DNA of 64,000 nt from JBBQXK01 sp038209775 (GCA_038209775.1 JBBQXK010000014.1:1-64000), one strand, 5' to 3'. Counted from the first letter of the stretch, positions 51,384 through 59,672 are shown. The notes: generated from the letters alone by a model not told the origin. Numbers and translations are program-made.

Positions 51384-51590
51384 GTGGATCAGCGGGGCGA
51401 TCCCGGGATGTGGCGTTGCTGCGGGGGGCTGTCGGCTGTCGTGATCCGGTCGGGCAGGGTGGGGTTTCGGGGCCGCCGACGGTGCTTTGCAACCTTGGGG
51501 CGGACGCGGGGCCGGGCGGGCGTTGATGCGGCGACCGGCCGCTACCGGCTGGCGCCGGAGGCGGAAGCGCGGCTGCGGCTGCCGGGGTCC
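51384..51590 (+). pseudogene. Frameshifted remnant of the DUF1287 gene 3' end
   Basis: Pieces of this segment translate to fragments matching the parent: VSGPPTVLCNLGADAG against ATGQPMVLHNIGAGAQ, then ATGRYRLAPEAEARLRL against VTGHYRLTPEALERLRA. The two pieces are in different frames. The DNA offset to the parent falls from about 241 to 233 bp between them, a net 8-bp loss. No complete frame remains. It overlaps the 3' end of the LuxR gene on the opposite strand. Confidence 0.75.
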
Positions 51591-52102
51591 TGGGCGGTCA
51601 GCGGGAGGGTCGCGTCGTCGCGCATCAGGTCGTCGATGAACAGCGACAAGAGTTGCGGCCGGCCCGTGACCCCGGCCTTGCGGTAGATCGCGGCGGTCTG
51701 GGCCTTGACCGTGCCTTCGCTGGTCTGGCGCAGGCCCGCGATGTCGGCGGTGCTGAGGCCCTTGATCGCGAACAGCGCCACGTCAGCCTCGGCCGGGGTC
51801 AGGCCCCATTCGGCAAAGCGTTCGGCCAGAAGGTCCATGAACGCGGTCTGCGCGCGGCGCAGGTGTTCCTCGGCGGCGGTGCGGGCGCGGAAGGACCGGA
51901 ACAGCGCAAGGGCACCAAGGCCAAGGCCAAGGATCAGCCCGACCGCCGCACCGATTTCGATCAGTTCGCGGGTCTGCCAGCTGATCGGGACGGCGCGCAG
52001 GCCGAGGACCGAGGCGATGATGTCGGACACGAAGACAAACGCGCAGGCGGCCTGAACGACCAGGATGACGGCGACAAACCAGCGGTCTTTCACGGGAGCC
52101 AC
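51542..52102 (-). CDS. Membrane-tethered LuxR-type regulator
   Basis: 186 residues. Two hydrophobic helices (about 9-31 and 47-67) precede a short linker and a LuxR/GerE helix-turn-helix (LTPAEADVALFAIKGLSTAD, then SEGTVKAQTAAIYRKAGV). There is no receiver domain, so it seems to sense something at or in the membrane and bind DNA from there. The start is GTG at 52102, with another GTG at 52093. It is last in an operon of small exported proteins, 9 bp after the previous stop. Its last 16 codons overlap the DUF1287 remnant antisense. Confidence 0.8.
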   Translation of the reverse strand: MAPVKDRWFVAVILVVQAACAFVFVSDIIASVLGLRAVPISWQTRELIEIGAAVGLILGLGLGALALFRSFRARTAAEEHLRRAQTAFMDLLAERFAEWGLTPAEADVALFAIKGLSTADIAGLRQTSEGTVKAQTAAIYRKAGVTGRPQLLSLFIDDLMRDDATLPLTAQDPGSRSRASASGASR

Positions 52103-52111
52103 CCGGTGGCG

Positions 52112-52552
52112 CTAGTCGTTGCTGCCATCGTCGCCCCCGCGGCCACGGCCACGGCCGCTGTTGTCATCGCCGTCATTGTGGTCGTCACTGCCCGAACCGC
52201 TGTTGTCCGAACCGCTGCCCGAACCGCTGCTGCCCGAGCCGCTGTTGTCGTCGTCGTCGTCCAGAAGGCTGCCCGAAGCGCCCTGCGTGGCGGCCTTGCC
52301 GATGGGAAGCCAGAGGTCACGCAGGATCTCGCCGGTATTGGGGTTGACGATGATTTCGCGTTGCGCCTCATCGCTTTCCGCAACGATGCGGGTGCGGCGG
52401 AGGAGCGTGCGTTCAACGCTGACCGTCCGGTAGCCAAGGCGACGCAGGTCACGCAGGATGCGTTCAACCGGCCCGTCCGCCTGGGCCGCAGCACCGCTGG
52501 CGGTGACTGCGGTGACTGCGGCGACATGGGCAAGGAAAGCGCGGCGGTTCAT
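52112..52552 (-). CDS. Exported PepSY-like protein with acidic Ser/Gly/Asp tail
   Basis: 146 residues. A signal with a twin-arginine-like start (MNRRAFLAHVAAVTAVTASG) precedes a short PepSY-like region (RRLGYRTVSVERTLLRRTRI, then EIIVNPNTGEILRDLW). The last 55 residues are low complexity: DDDDDNSGSG repeats, then DDHNDGDDNSGRGRGRGG. PepSY-type modules often inhibit proteases or bind envelope partners; the tail could bind cations. The ATG at 52552 starts the signal; one eight codons earlier is less likely. Function is unknown. Confidence 0.78.
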   Translation of the reverse strand: MNRRAFLAHVAAVTAVTASGAAAQADGPVERILRDLRRLGYRTVSVERTLLRRTRIVAESDEAQREIIVNPNTGEILRDLWLPIGKAATQGASGSLLDDDDDNSGSGSSGSGSGSDNSGSGSDDHNDGDDNSGRGRGRGGDDGSND

Positions 52553-52599
52553 CGGAATGGGCTTTCTGGGGACCACAGGGGGGAAGTATCCGGCAAGTG

Positions 52600-52623
52600 A
52601 AGGGCCGCCGCAAGGCGGCCCTT
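52600..52623 (-). promoter_or_regulatory. Hairpin between the two PepSY-like genes
   Basis: AAGGGCCGCC / GGCGGCCCTT, a perfect 10-bp stem with a 4-base loop, stands in the 81-bp gap after the upstream gene's stop. It may attenuate or stabilise the transcript. Confidence 0.6.
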
Positions 52624-52633
52624 GCGGTCTGGC

Positions 52634-53134
52634 TCAGTCGTCATTGCCGCTGTCATCGCCGCCGTGACCACCGTGACCGCCGTGATCGTCAGCGCCGTGG
52701 TCATCGCCATCGTCACCATCGTCGCCGTCGTCACCATCGTCGCTGCCGCTGTTGTCGTCACCGTCATCATCATCGTCGTCGCTGTTTCCAACGCCGGGCG
52801 TGTCGTCATCGCTGTCGTCTGCCGATGCGCTGTCGCGGACAAAGTCGCGGTTGCGGTTGCGCACGCTGACGCCGGGGGCAGTGTCATCGCCGGGGCCGAC
52901 CGTTTCGGTTTCGGATTTCAGGATGTTGCCGGTGGCGCTGTCATAGACGACCTCCAGCTTTTCGGTGCCGCGGATCGCCTCGACCTTCATCTGGGTGGGG
53001 CCGGTCTTGATCTCGATGCGGGTGTAGCCATCGGCACTGAGGGTGTCGATGACGCCCTGCGACGAAATGGCGGCGAAGCTCATGCTGCCGGTGAAGGCCA
53101 TTGCAGTGGCCAGAAGTATTGCTTTCAGTTTCAT
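52634..53134 (-). CDS. Exported PepSY-like protein with long Asp-rich tail
   Basis: 166 residues. A signal peptide (MKLKAILLATAMAFTGSMSFA) is followed by a PepSY-like region (about 22-80, ending KLEVVYDSATGNILKSET). From about residue 100 the protein is nearly all Asp, Gly, Ser, Asn and His: DDDDDDGDDNSGSDDGDD, then DDHGADDHGGHGGHGG. The DNA there is a run of GAY and GGY codons, prone to slippage. The tail should carry a strong negative charge and could bind calcium or other metals. No function is known. Confidence 0.78.
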   Translation of the reverse strand: MKLKAILLATAMAFTGSMSFAAISSQGVIDTLSADGYTRIEIKTGPTQMKVEAIRGTEKLEVVYDSATGNILKSETETVGPGDDTAPGVSVRNRNRDFVRDSASADDSDDDTPGVGNSDDDDDDGDDNSGSDDGDDGDDGDDGDDHGADDHGGHGGHGGDDSGNDD

Positions 53135-53178
53135 GGTCAGGTGCCTTTGTTTGGGTGATGTCTGAAGGTTCTGGAGAG

Positions 53179-53202
53179 GGGCACGGCATTGCTGCCGTGC
53201 CC
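53179..53202 (-). promoter_or_regulatory. Hairpin after the Arg-Gly repeat gene
   Basis: GGGCACGGCA / TGCCGTGCCC with loop TTGC, a perfect 10-bp stem, lies 10 bp after the stop of the Arg-Gly repeat gene and before the next ribosome site. Confidence 0.6.
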
Positions 53203-53212
53203 GGCGCAGGCG

Positions 53213-53554
53213 TCAGGTATGATTCGGGCCGTCATCCGTGCCGCGCCCGCGCCCGCGCCGACCGTCGCCGGGTGCGTCGTCCTTGCCGCGCCCGCGGCGC
53301 GCCTCGTGGATCACGGCAGGGTTGGCGGCGTGTCCCGCAGGATCGTCTGCGCCCTTGCCGCGCCCGCGCCGGTCATCGCCGGGGGCGTTGTCCTTGCCGC
53401 GACCACGGCGCGCCTCGATGATCGGCAGGGCCGTCGCGGCGTCGGCCACGGCAAGGGCCGCGCCGGACGACAGGTTTTCAAAGGCCGGGGTGGACGCACT
53501 GGCCCCCGTGGCCAGCATGGCCAGCAGGACTGGCGCGGCAAAGTTCATTTTCAT
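53213..53554 (-). CDS. Exported Arg-Gly/Asp repeat protein
   Basis: 113 residues. A signal peptide (about 1-22, NFAAPVLLAMLATGASA) precedes a short Ala-rich segment. Two near-identical units of about 25 residues follow, EARRGRGKDNAPGDDRRGRG and EARRGRGKDDAPGDGRRGRG, separated by PAGHAANPAVIH. The mature protein has many alternating arginines and aspartates and little hydrophobic core, so it is probably disordered. It is the first gene of the operon. GAGGGAGA precedes the ATG at 53554. No family is recognised. Confidence 0.75.
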   Translation of the reverse strand: MKMNFAAPVLLAMLATGASASTPAFENLSSGAALAVADAATALPIIEARRGRGKDNAPGDDRRGRGKGADDPAGHAANPAVIHEARRGRGKDDAPGDGRRGRGRGTDDGPNHT

Positions 53555-53776
53555 GGTTCGGGTCTCCCTCGTTTCCGTCCCTGTGCCGGACGGATCATCC
53601 GTGTCGTCAGGATTGGCGACAAACCGGACATCGGGGGATTCGGGGCCAGACGAAATTGGCCCATGGGTTAGGCTTGGCACCATTGGCCAACGGGCCGATG
53701 CGCGTAACCTTTCGTTTATGGAGGGGTTATTCGGGAAATCTGGCTGCGATCACGACGCGCAGCGCCAATGTCCGGC

Positions 53777-53811
53777 CCCTGCCGATGTACCGGCAGGCGG
53801 TATCGGCAGGG
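53777..53811 (-). terminator. Hairpin downstream of trpB
   Basis: CCCTGCCGAT-gt-ACC pairs with GGTATCGGCAGGG around a 7-base loop, 28 bp after the trpB stop. The rest of the 284-bp gap (53555-53838) presumably holds the promoter of the downstream operon; no further gene is seen. Confidence 0.6.
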
Positions 53812-53838
53812 CATGGCTTGCGGGGAAACGGTTGCCCG

Positions 53839-55071
53839 TCACACCTTCATGTCAAAGCCCAGATGCTTGGCCACGGTGAAGATGTCCTTGTCGCCGCGTC
53901 CGCACATGTTCATCACGATGATATGGTCGCGGGGCAGGGTGGGGGCGATCTTCATCACATGCGCAAGGGCATGCGACGGCTCCAGTGCTGGGATGATCCC
54001 CTCAAGCTGGCATGACAACTGGAACGCCTCAAGCGCCTCGGCGTCGGTGATGCTGACGTATTTGGCGCGGCCGGTATCGTGCAGCCAGGCGTGTTCGGGG
54101 CCGATGCCGGGATAGTCGAGGCCCGCGCTGATGCTGAACCCTTCGAGGATTTGCCCGTCGGGGTCTTGCAACAGATAGGTGCGGTTGCCGTGCAGCACGC
54201 CGGGGCGGCCGCCGGTCAGCGAGGCACAATGCTGCATCCGGTCGTCGACGCCTTTGCCGCCCGCCTCGACGCCGATGATGTTGACCGAGGGGTCATCGAG
54301 GAAGGGGTGGAACAGGCCCATCGCGTTCGACCCGCCGCCGATGGCCGCGATGAGGGTGTCGGGCAGGCGACCCTCACCCTCTTGTTCGGCCAGTTGCCAG
54401 CGGACTTCACGGCCGATGATGCTTTGGAAATCGCGGACCATGGCGGGATAGGGATGCGGGCCGGCCACGGTACCTATGCAATAGAAGGTGTCGCGCACGT
54501 TGGTCACCCAGTCGCGCAATGCGTCGTTCATGGCGTCCTTGAGGGTGCCGCGACCGCTGGTGACGGGCACCACGGTGGCCCCCAGAAGGCGCATGCGGAA
54601 CACGTTCGGGGCCTGCCGTTCGACGTCATGCGCGCCCATGTAGACCACGCATTGCAGCCCGAACTTGGCGCAGACGGTGGCGGTGGCGACGCCGTGCTGG
54701 CCCGCACCGGTTTCGGCGATGATCCGGGTTTTGCCCATGCGGCGGGCGAGGATGATCTGGCCCAGCACGTTGTTGATCTTGTGGGCGCCGGTATGGTTCA
54801 GCTCGTCGCGTTTCAGATAGATTTTCGCGCCGCCGAGGTGGTCGGTCATCCGTTCGGCGAAATAGAGCGGGCTGGGGCGGCCGACGTAGTGTTTCCACAG
54901 CCATTCCATCTCGGCCCAGAAATCGGGGTCGGTCTTGGCGAATTCATAGCGCGCCTCAAGGTCGAGGATGAGGGGCATCAGCGTTTCACTGACGAACCGC
55001 CCGCCGAAGATGCCGAAACGGCCGGCGTCATCGGGGCCGGTCATGTAGCTGTTGATGCGATCGTCGGGCAT
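53839..55071 (-). CDS. trpB: Tryptophan synthase beta chain
   Basis: 410 residues, TrpB1 type. It joins indole and serine to tryptophan with pyridoxal phosphate bound to K98 (HTGAHKINNV). The phosphate site is GGGSNAMG, and the N-terminal GRFGIFGGRFVSETLMP is typical. The ATG at 55071 is chosen; the upstream frame lacks support. trpF is 1.2 kb upstream on the same strand, with an unrelated plus-strand gene between, and trpA is separate. Confidence 0.96.
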   Translation of the reverse strand: MPDDRINSYMTGPDDAGRFGIFGGRFVSETLMPLILDLEARYEFAKTDPDFWAEMEWLWKHYVGRPSPLYFAERMTDHLGGAKIYLKRDELNHTGAHKINNVLGQIILARRMGKTRIIAETGAGQHGVATATVCAKFGLQCVVYMGAHDVERQAPNVFRMRLLGATVVPVTSGRGTLKDAMNDALRDWVTNVRDTFYCIGTVAGPHPYPAMVRDFQSIIGREVRWQLAEQEGEGRLPDTLIAAIGGGSNAMGLFHPFLDDPSVNIIGVEAGGKGVDDRMQHCASLTGGRPGVLHGNRTYLLQDPDGQILEGFSISAGLDYPGIGPEHAWLHDTGRAKYVSITDAEALEAFQLSCQLEGIIPALEPSHALAHVMKIAPTLPRDHIIVMNMCGRGDKDIFTVAKHLGFDMKV

Positions 55072-55242
55072 GGGGGCTCTCCTCAGTGGTCTTGGTGCGA
55101 TGTAGCGCGCCTGTGCCAAGGGGTAAAGCGCCGTGCCATGGGCGCGTGTGCGGCGGCTCTGACGGAGTATTCACAGAACCGACGCGCCGGTCGGGTTAGA
55201 CTGTGTGGCATCGTTAGAGACCATTTGCGCGCGAGGATGATC

Positions 55243-56277
55243 ATGAACGCCAAGACGATCAGTTTCACCAGCTTCAACCTTTTCAACCTGAACGAACCGG
55301 GCCTTCCCGTTTATACCGATGCCGACGGCTGGACGGTGGCAGAGCACGCCCGCAAGATCGGCTGGACCGCGCGGATGCTGCAAGAGATGCGGGCCGATGT
55401 GATCGGATTTCAGGAGTTGTGGCACGGCGACAGTCTGGTGGCGGCGCTGACGGCGGCGGGGATGGAAGGGACGCACCGCGCCATCTTTCCGCCCGGCCAT
55501 GCCGGTCAGAAGATCGTCTGTGCCGCCGCGGTGGCGCAGGACATCCTGGTGGGAGAGCCGGAATGGATCGAGACATTCCCCCCTGATTTCGTGCTGAAAA
55601 GCGGCGGCGAAGATGAACAGACCAGTGCGATTGCGGTGGCCATCGACCGCTTTTCCCGCCCGGTGCTGCGGCTGACGGTGCGGCCGCGTGACGACAGCCC
55701 GGCTATCATCGTCTATGTCTGCCATTTCAAATCGAAGGGGCCGACGGCGATTTTCAAGGAGCCGTGGTACAATAAACCCGTGCACCAGCCGCATTCCGAG
55801 GCGATCGGTGCGGCGCTGTCCACCATACGCCGCACTGCCGAGGCGGCTGCGCTGCGCATGATATTGACGCGGGACATGAAAAACACCGGCACGCCCGTGG
55901 TGGTGATCGGCGATTGCAACGACGGACAGCATTCGAACACGCTGAACATCATGACCGGCCAGCCCCGGTTTCTGACGGCGCTGGCCGAGGGCGGGGGCGA
56001 TATCGACCTATACACCGCACAGACCCTGCAGCAGTACCGCAGCCAGACGGACGTCTATTACACCCACATCTTCAACGACACGCGCGAAAGTCTGGACCAC
56101 ATTCTGGTCAGCCAAGAGCTTTACGACAACAGCCGCAAGCGGATCTGGGCGTATGACGGGCTGACCATCGCCAACGACCACCTGAACGAGGATAACCACA
56201 AGGTCACCGGCACCGGCGATCACGGCGTGGTGCGGGCGCGGTTCAAGTACATGCCGGCCAAGGCGCTGCTGGCCTGA
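55243..56277 (+). CDS. Endonuclease/exonuclease/phosphatase-family protein
   Basis: 344 residues. It has the EEP metal-phosphoesterase pattern: N-terminal SFTSFNLFNL, the catalytic glutamate in VIGFQELWHG, the central VIGDCNDGQHSNTL, and the C-terminal SLDHILVSQ and GTGDHGVVRARF. No signal peptide, so it is probably cytoplasmic. Substrate could be nucleic acid, phosphoinositide-like or another phosphodiester. GAGG stands 6 bp before the ATG at 55243; an ATG two codons earlier is possible. It interrupts the usual trpF-trpB neighbourhood in the opposite orientation. Confidence 0.85.
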   Translation: MNAKTISFTSFNLFNLNEPGLPVYTDADGWTVAEHARKIGWTARMLQEMRADVIGFQELWHGDSLVAALTAAGMEGTHRAIFPPGHAGQKIVCAAAVAQDILVGEPEWIETFPPDFVLKSGGEDEQTSAIAVAIDRFSRPVLRLTVRPRDDSPAIIVYVCHFKSKGPTAIFKEPWYNKPVHQPHSEAIGAALSTIRRTAEAAALRMILTRDMKNTGTPVVVIGDCNDGQHSNTLNIMTGQPRFLTALAEGGGDIDLYTAQTLQQYRSQTDVYYTHIFNDTRESLDHILVSQELYDNSRKRIWAYDGLTIANDHLNEDNHKVTGTGDHGVVRARFKYMPAKALLA

Positions 56278-56299
56278 TGCCCGGCGGCGGGTTGCCGGT

Positions 56300-56938
56300 T
56301 CAGCCCGCCGCCGCCACGAACGCCGCAATCCGCGCGTGGTCCTTGACGCCGGGCGCTGATTCCACGCCCGAGGCCACGTCGACCTGCCGCGCGCCGGTCA
56401 GGCGCACCGCCTCGGCCACGTTCGCCGCTGTCAGCCCGCCTGCCAGCATCCAAGGCCGCAGCCATTTGCGCCCGACCAGAAGCCGCCAGTCGAAGGTCAG
56501 CCCGTTGCCGCCGGGCAGGGTGGCACCACGCGGGGGTTTGGCGTCGATCATGATCTGGTCGGCGGCCAGGGACATGTCGATCAGGGCTGCAAGGTCACCC
56601 TCGTCCGCGACGCCGATCACCTTCATCACCGGCAGGCCGTAGCGGGCGCGGATGGCGGTGACGCGGTCGGGCGTTTCGTGGCCATGGAGTTGCAGCATGT
56701 CTAGAGGGACGGCGTTCAGGATGGCATCCAGCGTGGCGTCATCGGCATCAACCACGAGGCCCACCTTGCACAGGCCTTCAGGTGCGGCCAGCGCCAGAAG
56801 CCGCGCCTCGGGCAGGGTCACGAAGCGGGGGCTTTTGGGGAAGAAGTTCAACCCGGCGTAGGCCGCCCCCGACGCGGCCACGGCGGCCATGTCGGCAAGG
56901 CTGCGCAACCCGCAGATCTTGACCCGGACATCGCCCAT
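56300..56938 (-). CDS. trpF: Phosphoribosylanthranilate isomerase
   Basis: 212 residues, a TIM barrel. It isomerises phosphoribosylanthranilate in tryptophan synthesis. The N-terminal catalytic cysteine is in VKICGLRS, the general acid aspartate lies in the FDWRLL region, and the phosphate-binding end is VDVASGVES. It follows lapA by 3 bp, in the order rpsA-ihfB-lapA-trpF seen in relatives. Confidence 0.95.
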   Translation of the reverse strand: MGDVRVKICGLRSLADMAAVAASGAAYAGLNFFPKSPRFVTLPEARLLALAAPEGLCKVGLVVDADDATLDAILNAVPLDMLQLHGHETPDRVTAIRARYGLPVMKVIGVADEGDLAALIDMSLAADQIMIDAKPPRGATLPGGNGLTFDWRLLVGRKWLRPWMLAGGLTAANVAEAVRLTGARQVDVASGVESAPGVKDHARIAAFVAAAG

Positions 56939-56941
56939 GGG

Positions 56942-57301
56942 TCAGGAGGCCTTTTTCTTGTCCAGAAGGGCGATCACATCATCCTGCGGTGTGCCCTTGG
57001 CGTCGCGCAGGGTGGCCAGTTCGCGTTCCAGACGCGACACCTCACGCACCTTGATGGTGGCGGTGGTGCGGTGCTTCATTTCGCGGAACCATTCCCAGAC
57101 GAACCCGATCAAGAGGCCCGCCGCGATACCGCCGAAGATGACAAGAAACAGCGGCAGGTCGATGCTGCCGCCGATGCCGAAGAACGCCGAAAGGTCGGGC
57201 GGCAGGGCGCGCAGGGTGACGGGCGCGCGGTTGGCCATGGCCACGGTGACAAGGCACAGGGCCAGTGCTGCCAGAAAGATATAGCGCAGATAGCGGATCA
57301 T
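56942..57301 (-). CDS. lapA: LapA-domain (DUF1049) membrane protein
   Basis: 119 residues with two membrane helices (about 5-23 and 50-70) and a C-terminal coiled region (EVSRLERELATLRD). This matches the LapA/YciS family, which in E. coli helps control LpxC turnover and lipopolysaccharide assembly. The role in this group is not established. It sits between ihfB and trpF. Confidence 0.88.
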   Translation of the reverse strand: MIRYLRYIFLAALALCLVTVAMANRAPVTLRALPPDLSAFFGIGGSIDLPLFLVIFGGIAAGLLIGFVWEWFREMKHRTTATIKVREVSRLERELATLRDAKGTPQDDVIALLDKKKAS

Positions 57302-57341
57302 CGGGCCGAAGTCCTTTGCTGTCGGCCCGGTGCCGGACCTG

Positions 57342-57623
57342 TCACTTGCCGTTCAGCCGGTCACGCAGCAGCTTGCCGGTTTTGAAGAAGGGCACCTTCT
57401 TGTCATCCACCTGAACGGCCTCACCGGTGCGCGGGTTCCGTCCGACGCGGGCGTCGCGCGATTTGACCGAGAACGCGCCGAAGCCGCGCAGTTCGACCCG
57501 GTCGCCACGCGACAGGGCCTCGATGATTTCCTCGAAAACGGTGTTCAGGATACGCTCGACGTGCCGCTGTGTCAGATGCGGGTTGGCGTCGGCGATCTTC
57601 TGGATCAATTCGGAACGGATCAT
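57342..57623 (-). CDS. ihfB: Integration host factor subunit beta
   Basis: 93 residues. This HU-fold DNA-bending protein pairs with IHF alpha. It starts MIRSELIQKIADANPHLTQR, and the DNA-intercalating arm has RNPRTGE with the proline. The position next to rpsA favours IHF beta over HU. It has its own upstream gap of 180 bp after the rpsA terminator. Confidence 0.95.
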   Translation of the reverse strand: MIRSELIQKIADANPHLTQRHVERILNTVFEEIIEALSRGDRVELRGFGAFSVKSRDARVGRNPRTGEAVQVDDKKVPFFKTGKLLRDRLNGK

Positions 57624-57753
57624 GCGGCAGTCCCCCTGGCGGCTGGTGCGGATGCCCGCATCCTTTTTATCTTTAGCGTTGGACTATAGGGAAAGATTTC
57701 GGCGGCACAAACAGGAAAGATGCCAATACCTTGGCCCGAAAGCCCGGAAAAGC

Positions 57754-57783
57754 AAAGGTCCGCGCCAGTGGCGCGGACCCTTT
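57754..57783 (-). terminator. rpsA terminator
   Basis: GGTCCGCGCC / GGCGCGGACC with a 3-base loop, flanked by AAA and TTT. Read on the minus strand it is followed by TTTGCTTTT, a good intrinsic terminator directly after the rpsA stop. Confidence 0.85.
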
Positions 57784-57803
57784 CGTTTCAACGGTTGCCC
57801 GGA

Positions 57804-59486
57804 TCAGGTCCGGTCGGCCTTGAGTGCTGCCCCAAGGATGTCGCCCAGCGACGCACCCGAATCGGATGAGCCGTACTGTTCGACCGCCTCTTTCTCTTCC
57901 GCGATCTCGCGCGCCTTGATCGACAGACCCAAGCGGCGGGTCTTGGGATCAATGTTGGTCACGCGCACGTCGATCTTGTCGCCCACCCCGAAACGCTCGG
58001 GGCGCTGGTCGCCACGGTCGCGGGAAAGGTCGCTGCGGCGGATGAACGACTTGGCACCGTTGTATTCAACCTCGACGCCGCCCTCTTCGATTGCGGTGAC
58101 GATGACGGTGATGATGCCGCCCCGTTTCACGCCATCGACGGCATCGGTGAAGGTGTCATCGCCCAGCGCCTTGACCGACAGGCTGATGCGTTCCTTTTCC
58201 ACATCCACCTCGGTGACGGCGGCTTTGACCGTATCGCCCTTGCGGTAGTTCTGGATCGCATCTTCGCCACGGGCATCCCACGACAGGTCGGACAGGTGGA
58301 CCATGCCGTCGATGTCGTTGTCCAGGCCGACGAACAGACCGAACTCGGTGATGTTCTTGACCTCGCCCTCGATGATCGCACCCACCGGGTGGGTTTCGGC
58401 GAACACTTCCCACGGGTTGCGTTGGGTCTGCTTGAGGCCCAGCGACACGCGACGTTTCGCGCTGTCGATCTCCAGCACCATGACGTCCACTTCCTGCGAG
58501 GTGGAGACGATCTTGCCGGGGTGGACGTTCTTCTTGGTCCAGGACATTTCGGAGACGTGGACCAGACCCTCGACCCCCGCTTCCAGTTCCACGAATGCGC
58601 CGTAGTCGGTGATGTTGGTAACGCGGCCCTTGTGGACCGAGCCGTAGGGATACATCTTTTCGACCGAATCCCAGGGATCGGACTGAAGCTGTTTCATGCC
58701 GAGGCTGATGCGGTGGGTTTCCTTGTTGATCTTGATGACCTGCACTTTGACAGTTTCACCGATGGCAAGGATTTCCGACGGGTGGTTGACGCGGCGCCAG
58801 GCCATGTCGGTGACGTGCAGCAGGCCGTCCACACCGCCAAGGTCCACGAACGCACCGTATTCGGTGATGTTCTTGACCACGCCGTCGACCGTTTGGCCTT
58901 CGTGCAGGTTCGAGATCACCTCGGCGCGCTGTTCGGCGCGGGATTCTTCCAGAATCGCGCGGCGTGAGACAACGATGTTGCCACGGCGGCGGTCCATTTT
59001 CAGGATCTGGAACGGCTGCTTCATGCCCATCAGGGGGCCCGCATCGCGCACCGGGCGCACATCGACCTGCGAGCCGGGCAGGAACGCCACAGCGCCGCCC
59101 AGATCGACGGTGAAGCCGCCCTTGACCCGGCCAAAGATCGCGCCGTCGACGCGCGTTTCGTTGGCATAGGCTTTCTCAAGCCGGTCCCAGGCCTCTTCCC
59201 GCTTGGCCTTTTCGCGGCTGATCTGTGCTTCGCCGCGCGCGTTTTCGACGCGGTCAAGGAACACCTCGACCTCATCGCCCACGCTGATGTCAACGGCGCC
59301 GTTCAGATCGGCAAATTCCTTGAGATCGATGCGGCCTTCCATCTTGTAGCCGACGTCGATGATGGCCTGACCCGCCTCGATGGCAAGCACGCGGCCTTTG
59401 ACAACCGATCCCTCCTGGGGGGTGTCGATTTCCAGCGACTCTTTCAAGAGCGCTTCGAATTCTTCCATGGTCGTTTTAACAGACAT
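57804..59486 (-). CDS. rpsA: 30S ribosomal protein S1
   Basis: 560 residues with six S1/OB repeats. It binds mRNA leaders and is needed to start translation on most messages. The repeats are easy to see from blocks such as VVKNITEYGAFVDLGGVDGL, RVTNITDYGAFVELEAGVEG and EVKNITEFGLFVGLDNDIDG. The acidic tail is short. The ATG at 59486 (MSVKTTMEEFEALL) follows AAAAGGAAC. The 186-bp leader may host autoregulation. The gene ends at a clear terminator. Confidence 0.97.
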   Translation of the reverse strand: MSVKTTMEEFEALLKESLEIDTPQEGSVVKGRVLAIEAGQAIIDVGYKMEGRIDLKEFADLNGAVDISVGDEVEVFLDRVENARGEAQISREKAKREEAWDRLEKAYANETRVDGAIFGRVKGGFTVDLGGAVAFLPGSQVDVRPVRDAGPLMGMKQPFQILKMDRRRGNIVVSRRAILEESRAEQRAEVISNLHEGQTVDGVVKNITEYGAFVDLGGVDGLLHVTDMAWRRVNHPSEILAIGETVKVQVIKINKETHRISLGMKQLQSDPWDSVEKMYPYGSVHKGRVTNITDYGAFVELEAGVEGLVHVSEMSWTKKNVHPGKIVSTSQEVDVMVLEIDSAKRRVSLGLKQTQRNPWEVFAETHPVGAIIEGEVKNITEFGLFVGLDNDIDGMVHLSDLSWDARGEDAIQNYRKGDTVKAAVTEVDVEKERISLSVKALGDDTFTDAVDGVKRGGIITVIVTAIEEGGVEVEYNGAKSFIRRSDLSRDRGDQRPERFGVGDKIDVRVTNIDPKTRRLGLSIKAREIAEEKEAVEQYGSSDSGASLGDILGAALKADRT

Positions 59487-59672
59487 GCGACAGTTGTTCC
59501 TTTTCATGGTTTTACGGGCCAAGCGGTTGTGTCCGCCGGTCTTTGGTTGGGGTTCATGGGGAATGCCCAAGCGGGCCATGGCGCTGTGGCCCGGCCCGGT
59601 CAGGCGGTTTATCCTCTGAACTGCGGCGGTCTTTAGCCGCAAAAGCCCAATCGCGCAAGGTGCAGGGTGCCG

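Noticed and set aside
54079..55242. Long in-frame extension of the EEP-family gene upstream
   Set aside because: It is antisense to trpB; the true start follows a ribosome site at 55243.
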